Below are positions 58,465-64,000 of a stretch of 64,000 bases of DNA, piece by piece. The position numbers and the translations under genes are program-made. Source of the stretch: Dichotomocladium elegans (Eukaryota > Mucoromycota > Mucoromycetes > Mucorales > Lichtheimiaceae); the NCBI GenBank assembly GCA_025716815.1, contig JAIXMN010000014.1:496001-560000 (forward strand). Reading direction: 5' to 3'. Under the pieces are notes generated by a model. The model searched no databases and had not been told where the DNA came from. It saw only the letters and a program-made list of their open reading frames with translations. Numbering within the stretch: position 1 is the stretch's first letter; the number at the start of each line of letters is the position of its first letter.

Positions 58465-59094
58465 CTAGTATCGTCTTGTCACACCTCCGGGATGCCAATC
58501 AGGAATGAGCTTCTGTATGGATGTGTTATCCATCTGGGGCTGCTGATCTTGTCCGTATGGATAAAGAGTGTGAGTTGCAGGCGGATACCCTGCAAAGGGC
58601 TGCTGTTTTCCGGGATTGTGGTGATGGTGATCGAGGACCATGGTGGCATATGTGTATGTTGGTGTGGGGTCAATGACTTGACAACGCGGGGATGACAGCT
58701 GTTGTTGTTGTTGTTGTTCTGTGAGTTTCTTTGGATGTGGTTGTTGGGACTGCTTCGATCGTTTTTTAAGGTGTGTTCGGTGGTGGGCATGCAGGTTATC
58801 TGACCGACTGAAGCGTTTACCACAACCAGGATATGGACAGGCGTGTGGACGTTCGCCGGTGTGCACGAGCATGTGCCGCTTCAAGTGCTCAAATCGTTTA
58901 AAACTCCAACCACAATTCGGGAAGATACACACATGTCGATGTTGTTTAAGTGGTTGCATGGGGAGAGAACAAGAGGCGATACCGGAGGGGTTTTCAGCCC
59001 AAGTATTAAGAGGTGGCGAACGGTCTAAATCATGATGCACAGCATACTGCATCTCCGCAAGTGCAAGCAGGTTTTCGGCAGGCTTCTTTGACAT
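58465..59094 (-). CDS. C2H2 zinc-finger transcription factor, two fingers
   Basis: An intron-free 209-residue protein. Start ATG 59092-59094 ([17 protein letters not shown]), chosen over a frame beginning 10 codons upstream because that extension is hydrophobic and short. Two adjacent C2H2 fingers at about residues 54-110: [20 protein letters not shown] then a TGERPH linker and [20 protein letters not shown]. The SRSDNL and KRFEHLKRH recognition helices resemble those of fungal Ste12-, Msn2- and Con7-type factors, but no further domain allows a name. The tail is rich in Gln, His and Pro (poly-Gln from CAA codons) and likely disordered. The next gene on the same strand starts upstream after 174 bases. 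Confidence 0.85.
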   Translation of the reverse strand: MSKKPAENLLALAEMQYAVHHDLDRSPPLNTWAENPSGIASCSLPMQPLKQHRHVCIFPNCGWSFKRFEHLKRHMLVHTGERPHACPYPGCGKRFSRSDNLHAHHRTHLKKRSKQSQQPHPKKLTEQQQQQQLSSPRCQVIDPTPTYTYATMVLDHHHHNPGKQQPFAGYPPATHTLYPYGQDQQPQMDNTSIQKLIPDWHPGGVTRRY

Positions 59095-59268
59095 GATTAT
59101 GACAGCGAGGAAAACAGAAAACAAAAAGGAACTAGAAGAGAGGCTTTGGATATTGAACCGACCAATCTATTAAGCTTCTATCCTTAGCTTCATCCTTCCA
59201 AAAGGTACAAAGGTTCCCATAATAGGTTAAATTGGATAGGATTGATTTCAAAATAATCCATTTCTCGG

Positions 59269-60697
59269 TCAACTGCCCTTTGAAGTGATCGATGACCCAT
59301 ACACAGATAAGACCATTGCTATGGATTCCTGGAAGAAGCACAATAGTGGGTCATTTTAGTTGAGCAGGCCGTGATGGCCAGACCTTGATTATCGCTTACC
59401 TCTACGCGTACAGACCGTGTACCTGCACGCCTGCTTGGATCGATAAACGAATCAAATAGCTCTGCTGCGTCTTCTCCCGTTACCTTAAGGTCCTCATCCG
59501 CTTCCACAACCTCCTGCAGATTGCCGAAAACAAACAGAATATGGCTATATATACATGCATGGACGTTCCCCTCAGTATAAATCCTTTTCTCTTCCTCTCC
59601 TTCTTCCTTCTTACCTAAACTGTTTGACATCGCTAGGTTGCATATCATTACCTCCCGGGGAGACACCAATCGTAAAGTCATATCCGCCCTGGCATGAAAT
59701 ATAGATGTGCCTCATCCTTGCAAAGCCAAATCTCCCCAGAACCTGATGCACCTTACCTCGTACGGCGATTCAGTCAGGACACGTGAAATTGAAGAAGCGA
59801 GACGAATGGAATATCCCCAGTAAAGACCTGCCTTCTCTCGGGGCACCTTTGGGCTAATGGCCTTGACATTGATCGGTTTCTGGCCTTTATGCGTATTAGC
59901 CGCTGCTAATGGTTCCGGCATCTCAACGGTCACACGGACTCCTGGCTGAATCAGCTTCTCTAGGCGAGCCCGTCTATAGAGCCCGATGTCTAACAAAGTG
60001 CCAGAGCCCTCCTTGTCAAGTGTAACACCTTCCCGATAGAGGAAAGCTTCATCACGACCTGGATGATGAGGTGTTTCAAGTCCAGGAAGGAGAGCAGCAA
60101 ATTTGAGGTCTGGGCTGGTAGGAATCAATGTTTTACGGAGATAGCTATAAAATGACAGGGCCGATCAGATTCTTGCCCCTGATCGTCGGTTTGGTTTTTA
60201 CCCTTACTGTGGCGTCTCCATGTATTGTAGGACTCGTGCCATAAAAAGATTAGGATTGATCTTTCCAATAGTGGCTTGCTGGGTTTTGTCGTTGTAAATG
60301 ATAATCTCGTCTACGTTGTGAATTGCAAGCAGGCGTCCGACCTACAGCGAAGAAAGTCATTAACATACCCACGGACCTTTCGCTAGCGGAATTCCGCGCT
60401 CATTACTTGTCCCGCCAAGATGGTTTTCAATTCTAGTGTAGCTGCAGTATCCAAAATACCTGCTGGAATCGCAATGCTGACCGTATATTTACGTGGGCGG
60501 CGCTCCTCCGCCGGTTTTGTAGCAACTGTCTTAGGAATCTTGCTTGCACGAGCGGGATCGAAATCAGGTCCGGAGAGATGTTGATTGACATATGTCTTGG
60601 CTGGTTTTTTACGCTGTCCAGCATATTAATGGCAAGAACCTGACAGGAAATCTATCGCATTGTGAATCACCTTTTTAACTATCGGATTGGCCGGCAT
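59269..60697 (-). CDS. SPOUT1: SPOUT-domain methyltransferase (SPOUT1/C9orf114 family)
   Basis: Start ATG 60695-60697 (MPANPIVKK), stop complement 59269-59271; five to seven exons. Seen: a Lys-rich N-terminus, YTVSIAIPAGILDTAATLE, VDEIIIYND, MARVLQYMETPQ, LKFAALLPGLETPHHPGRDE, YREGVTLDKEGSGTLLDIG, an OB-like insert with GVRVTVEMPE, EKAGLYWGYSIRLASSISRV, and a last exon ESIAMVLSVYGSS that follows RAGTRSVRVE. These blocks match, in order, the human SPOUT1 (CENP-32) family, a trefoil-knot methyltransferase; in vertebrates it acts at kinetochores/spindles and is linked to RNA methylation. The knot region GYSIRLASSISR and GGYDFTIG lie at the expected place. It is divergent from calmodulin. Confidence 0.9.
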
Positions 60698-60930
60698 GTT
60701 GATAACAGGAAGGAACTGAAGGGAAAAAAATAGTTGTCAATAAGGTAATTAACGAAACTCCGAAATTTACGTCCACACACACAAGGTTTTGACGGGCTTG
60801 GGGAGGTCAGATTGATTTTATCCTAAAAATGGAACACGTGTAACGAGTGACGAAGGTCTTCCGATCCCTTAAAGTGCGCGCGGTAACTGTTGGGGTTTGT
60901 CAGTCAAGTTCTTTTTTTCTTTCTTTGCCA
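60698..60930. promoter_or_regulatory. Short shared promoter of SPOUT1 (-) and calmodulin (+)
   Basis: Only 233 bases separate the two divergent start codons. A T-rich pyrimidine run (about 60910-60926) is next to the calmodulin start. No specific factor site was identified, so the shared control is inferred from spacing. Confidence 0.5.
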
Positions 60931-61748
60931 ATGGTAAGATGGGCACCATCCTTTTGTCCAAAACATCTCGCTTTCCCCTCATCACGCATCACTCATTTGT
61001 CTCCCCGAAAACTATAGGCTGACCAACTTACCGAAGAGCAAATAGCCGAGTTTAGAGAGGCTTTCACTCTTTTTGACAAGGATGGCGATGGAAGCATCAC
61101 CACCAAGGAGTTGGGTACCGTCATGCGCTCCCTCAACCTAAATCCCACCGAAGCCGAACTTCAGGACATGGTATTAGAACTGGGTTCAGAGCACATAGTC
61201 ACTTTGTTATTTTGAGGTCTAATACGATGGATCTTATAGGTTAATGAGGTTGATAGTGACGGTAACGGCACTATCGATTTTAGCGAGTTTTTGACGATGC
61301 TCGCTAGGTAAATATTCCGTCTTCAGAAAAATGCACGCATTCATTTCTTTTCACACTCACACTTGTTCGGGCTGCACACTCTATTTATACCCCACGTAGA
61401 AAAATGAAGGACGCAGATTCCCAGGAAGAGATCCAGGAAGCGTTCAAGGTCTTTGATAAGGACGGTAACGGCTACATTTCTGCCGCCGAACTTCGCCACG
61501 TCATGACTTCTTTAGGTAAGGAAGTGAGCAGCCGCGTCAGACTTGAACTTACTCATATGTCCTCTGGTTCAATCCTAGGAGAGAAATTGACCGAGGAAGA
61601 GGTTGACGAGATGATCCGCGAGGCGGATGTAGATCAAGATGGGCAGATTAACTATGAAGAGTTTGTCAAGATGATGGTAAGGTCCATATAATAACAGGAT
61701 GCGCTCTTGGCATTTATTCCTTTTCGTTGTTTTCAGATGTCCAAATAA
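60931..61748 (+). CDS. CAM: Calmodulin
   Basis: Exons 60931-60933 (ATG only), 61018-61170, 61240-61307, 61400-61515, 61579-61676 and 61737-61748 join to exactly 149 residues including Met. Four EF-hands with canonical loops: [36 protein letters not shown] and [12 protein letters not shown]. From the family: calcium sensor that binds and activates calcineurin, CaM kinases and myosins. The first intron directly after ATG is an ancient calmodulin feature. The C-terminal exon is four codons (MSK, stop). The conserved sequence makes this one of the best-defined models here. Confidence 0.98.
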
Positions 61749-63175
61749 ATTAGGGAAGAGCTTAAACTAGCTGCTTTGCCATCACAACATACCGTTTTCT
61801 ACTTTTTATTTTGCAAATTAGGAACCGACGGTCAATGCAGAAGGTTTTGTCGGATGACTTGTACATATGTAGATGTCATGTGTATATGTCAATGATGCCT
61901 TGCTCTATCGGGAACACCATTGGGGAGACTTACATGTAATGGCAGGACATTCTAGTTCTTTTCCCTTCTGTTCATATTTAAAACGAATGCGATGTGATTA
62001 TCATAGTCTTCGTTACATGTGGGCTTTGAGGCTGAATTTGCAATTAATAATACAAGATACTCAGCCGCCTCTTCACACACACGCGACGAAAAGAAATAGT
62101 TTAGCAAGTACAGTAACTTAATAGGAAATTATACGAAAAGCGTGAATATAGACGCCATTTTTTCCATCTGCATACGATCAAGTTGCTGACTGAAATCAGC
62201 TACATCCTGTGACACAACCCCGAGCTCTATCAGACAATGATGCGTTTTGTTACAAGCGTGCATCTTAAAGGTCGAATTTTATCTTTGCGCGTAATGCCTC
62301 TCTTTAAACCATGGGTCATACTGACGTTATACAGCATTTCCCAAATTAAACTCGCATACACGGTAATAAAAGCTCGGCAAACACTTATTAACAGAGCAAT
62401 CTTCGCAAGACCTTTGGATGAATGTTGGAGTCAGCAAATTCAGATGAGACAGAGAGTCTCTGAGAAAAGAGAACAATCGCCTTCTATGGGATTTAATCAA
62501 GACCAGGATGTACTCATTCTAACACGACAATGGAGATAAAGGATCTAAGAGAGAACTAGAGATAGCTTTTCGAGTATGAAAAAGGGTTTGTGTTGTACGC
62601 TTGCTAATGGAACTTTATATTCGCTGATACAGTAGCGTTATACAACGTTATACAAAATGATCAAACTATGCTGCTCTATAACACCAATACATTGTATTTA
62701 TTGATGGAAATCCATACGGTCAGAAAGCACCATGAATAAACTAGAGTAGCAATGCTTAATATCGCGTATCGAATGTAATTCTAAAGGGAATTTGGTTGTT
62801 TTGTTCCATCCAAAATACCTAGGTTTCTTAGCCTCATTGATTGCCTAGTTACTCCTTCGCGGGTGAACGAACAAACAAACCTGCACGCATCTGTCGTACC
62901 GTTTGTTAAGGAAGGAACATGAGTTTTCCGGCACAATATCGCGCTCACACGCCTCTGAAAAAGTAATATTCAATGGCTTTTGCCAGTCTTCTTCAATAGA
63001 TGCACTGGAGAGGTATGTTACTGGGATCTTTGCTGATTCAGGTCACGTTGTTCTTTGGCGGATGCTTTGAGCACCACCACCACCACAATATGCTTGTGGT
63101 GCGCAACTCCGACGCTCAAGCTCCCTTTTTTCTCGTTATTTGAACTCGATCGTAAGGCCTGTCAAAAAAAAAAAA
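61749..63175. other. 1.4-kb intergenic region, no gene seen
   Basis: AT-rich sequence between calmodulin and the BUB1/Mad3 gene; an open frame at 62237-62539 has no recognisable domain. A run of 14 A (about 63163-63176) abuts the start codon of the next gene. The promoter of that gene must lie here. Confidence 0.5.
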
Positions 63176-64000
63176 ATGAGCAGCGACGAGACGACATCCA
63201 ATTACGAAAGTCTGAGGAAACAGATTTACGACTCTATCCCAAGGTTTGAAGCGTTTGAAGGCGAAAAGGAAAATGTGCTACCACGACGCCAAGGGAGGCG
63301 GGCAATCGATCTTATAGCAGCATTTAATACCGATCCTGAGGAACGCCAGGAAGAGATAAGCCTTGGCCATGAGAAGTTTGCTCGTGAAATTGAGAATGAA
63401 GAGGAGCTGGACGACCCGTTAGATGTCTATCTTCGTTATATCGATTGGACCGAGTCAATATACCCCCAGGGACACAATCAAGGATCTGATTTGCTTGGAT
63501 TGCTCGAACATACGACACAGCGATTTCAGAATCACACCCAGTACAAAAACGACGCTCGGTATCTGCAATGTTGGCTCCAGTATGTTCAGTTTGCGGACCA
63601 ACCGAATGAAATATATCAATTGTTGATTAAAAAGGGGATTGGCCAAGAGCTTGCGCTTTTTTACGAATCATACGCTAACTACTTGGAACGGCGCGGAAGG
63701 TTGAAAGAAGCGGGCGATATCTATCGAGCAGGGATCGATCGAGAGGCAAGGCCACTCCGGCGATTACAACGGCATTACGAGGCGTTTCAAAACCGGAGCA
63801 CTGAGGCATTAAGGGTAGATCAGCATCAGCGGATACGGGCGCCAACATCAAGGATGATGTTGGGAACCAAGGCCGATAGTCGATCATCCATCGCGACATC
63901 CCCGAACCGTCTCAACCTTTTACCTGGCATTAATAGTTCTGGAGTCATAAGTCCTACGCCCCGGTTCTCTGTCTACTCAGGTCCAGAACCGACATCATCT
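63176..64000 (+). CDS. BUB1/BUBR1/Mad3-type spindle checkpoint protein, N-terminal part (partial)
   Basis: A frame open from ATG 63176 to the window's end encodes 275 residues. Seen: a KEN box (EGEKENVLP, about residues 34-36 of the protein), then the Mad3/BUB1 TPR-like domain with DPLDVYLRYIDWTESIYPQG, LQCWLQYVQFADQPNEIYQ, LFYESYANYLERRGRLKEAGDIYRAGI and RLQRHYEAFQNR. From the family: this domain binds Knl1/Bub3 partners, and the N-terminal KEN box in Mad3/BUBR1 blocks APC/C-Cdc20. Whether the gene is BUB1-like (with a kinase) or Mad3-like (without) cannot be told as the rest is outside. The start codon lies in an A-rich context directly after a poly-A run. Confidence 0.92.
   Translation, partial: MSSDETTSNYESLRKQIYDSIPRFEAFEGEKENVLPRRQGRRAIDLIAAFNTDPEERQEEISLGHEKFAREIENEEELDDPLDVYLRYIDWTESIYPQGHNQGSDLLGLLEHTTQRFQNHTQYKNDARYLQCWLQYVQFADQPNEIYQLLIKKGIGQELALFYESYANYLERRGRLKEAGDIYRAGIDREARPLRRLQRHYEAFQNRSTEALRVDQHQRIRAPTSRMMLGTKADSRSSIATSPNRLNLLPGINSSGVISPTPRFSVYSGPEPTSS

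Noticed and set aside
1..64000. CRISPR arrays, operons, riboswitches, bacterial insertion sequences
   Set aside because: No regularly spaced repeats and no prokaryotic gene organisation were seen; all genes are eukaryotic in structure.

Overview
This window is nuclear DNA of a filamentous fungus, most likely an early-diverging one of the Mucorales type (genus not determinable). Genes are split by many short GT-AG introns of about 50-130 nt. The gene set is eukaryotic housekeeping: autophagy, diphthamide synthesis, calmodulin, ARL1, BCKDH E1-alpha, mitoribosome. Repeats include Ty3/gypsy LTR elements, a LINE fragment and IS630-like relics. The exon models were spliced by eye from reading-frame continuity, splice-site consensus and family knowledge; none was tested against RNA.

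Left gene-rich block (1-11.2 kb). On + : the 3' end of ATG5, DPH5, a small membrane protein with a GC-AG intron, and a SAPS-domain phosphatase-associated protein. On - : a membrane-anchored alpha/beta-hydrolase/dual-specificity-phosphatase fusion, a PAP2 lipid phosphatase, and aspartyl aminopeptidase.

Central gene-poor, repeat-rich block (11.2-48.5 kb). Few genes stand out: two paralogous SAM methyltransferases with N-myristoylation-type starts and matching exon structure, a third methyltransferase without that start, a PRELI/UPS lipid-transfer protein, and mitoribosomal protein mL49. Between them lie three relics of one IS630/Tc1-like transposon, a 283-bp foldback element with 60-bp terminal inverted repeats, and two fragments of a repetitive ORF that looks like the N-terminal half of a Fanzor/TnpB-like family. 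At 35.7-43.5 kb a tRNA-Ser(AGA) is followed by stacked LTR elements. An intact Ty3/gypsy element with near-identical LTRs sits inside the first bases of an older, decayed LTR of the same family, and that older LTR also carries a 5'-truncated LINE with a 14-bp target-site duplication.

Right gene-rich block (48.5-64 kb). BCKDH E1-alpha (+), a zinc-cluster transcription factor (-), an RBM26/27-like RNA-binding protein (+), ARL1 (-), a two-finger C2H2 factor (-), a SPOUT1-type methyltransferase (-) divergent from calmodulin (+), and the 5' part of a BUB1/Mad3 checkpoint gene (+) running off the end.

The most noteworthy signals are the repeated LTR insertion just downstream of one tRNA gene by an element whose Gag is reduced to three zinc knuckles, the hydrolase-phosphatase fusion whose hydrolase lacks the nucleophile serine, the myristoylatable methyltransferase pair with a conserved 13-nt microexon, and three genes whose first coding exon is only 3-4 nt.
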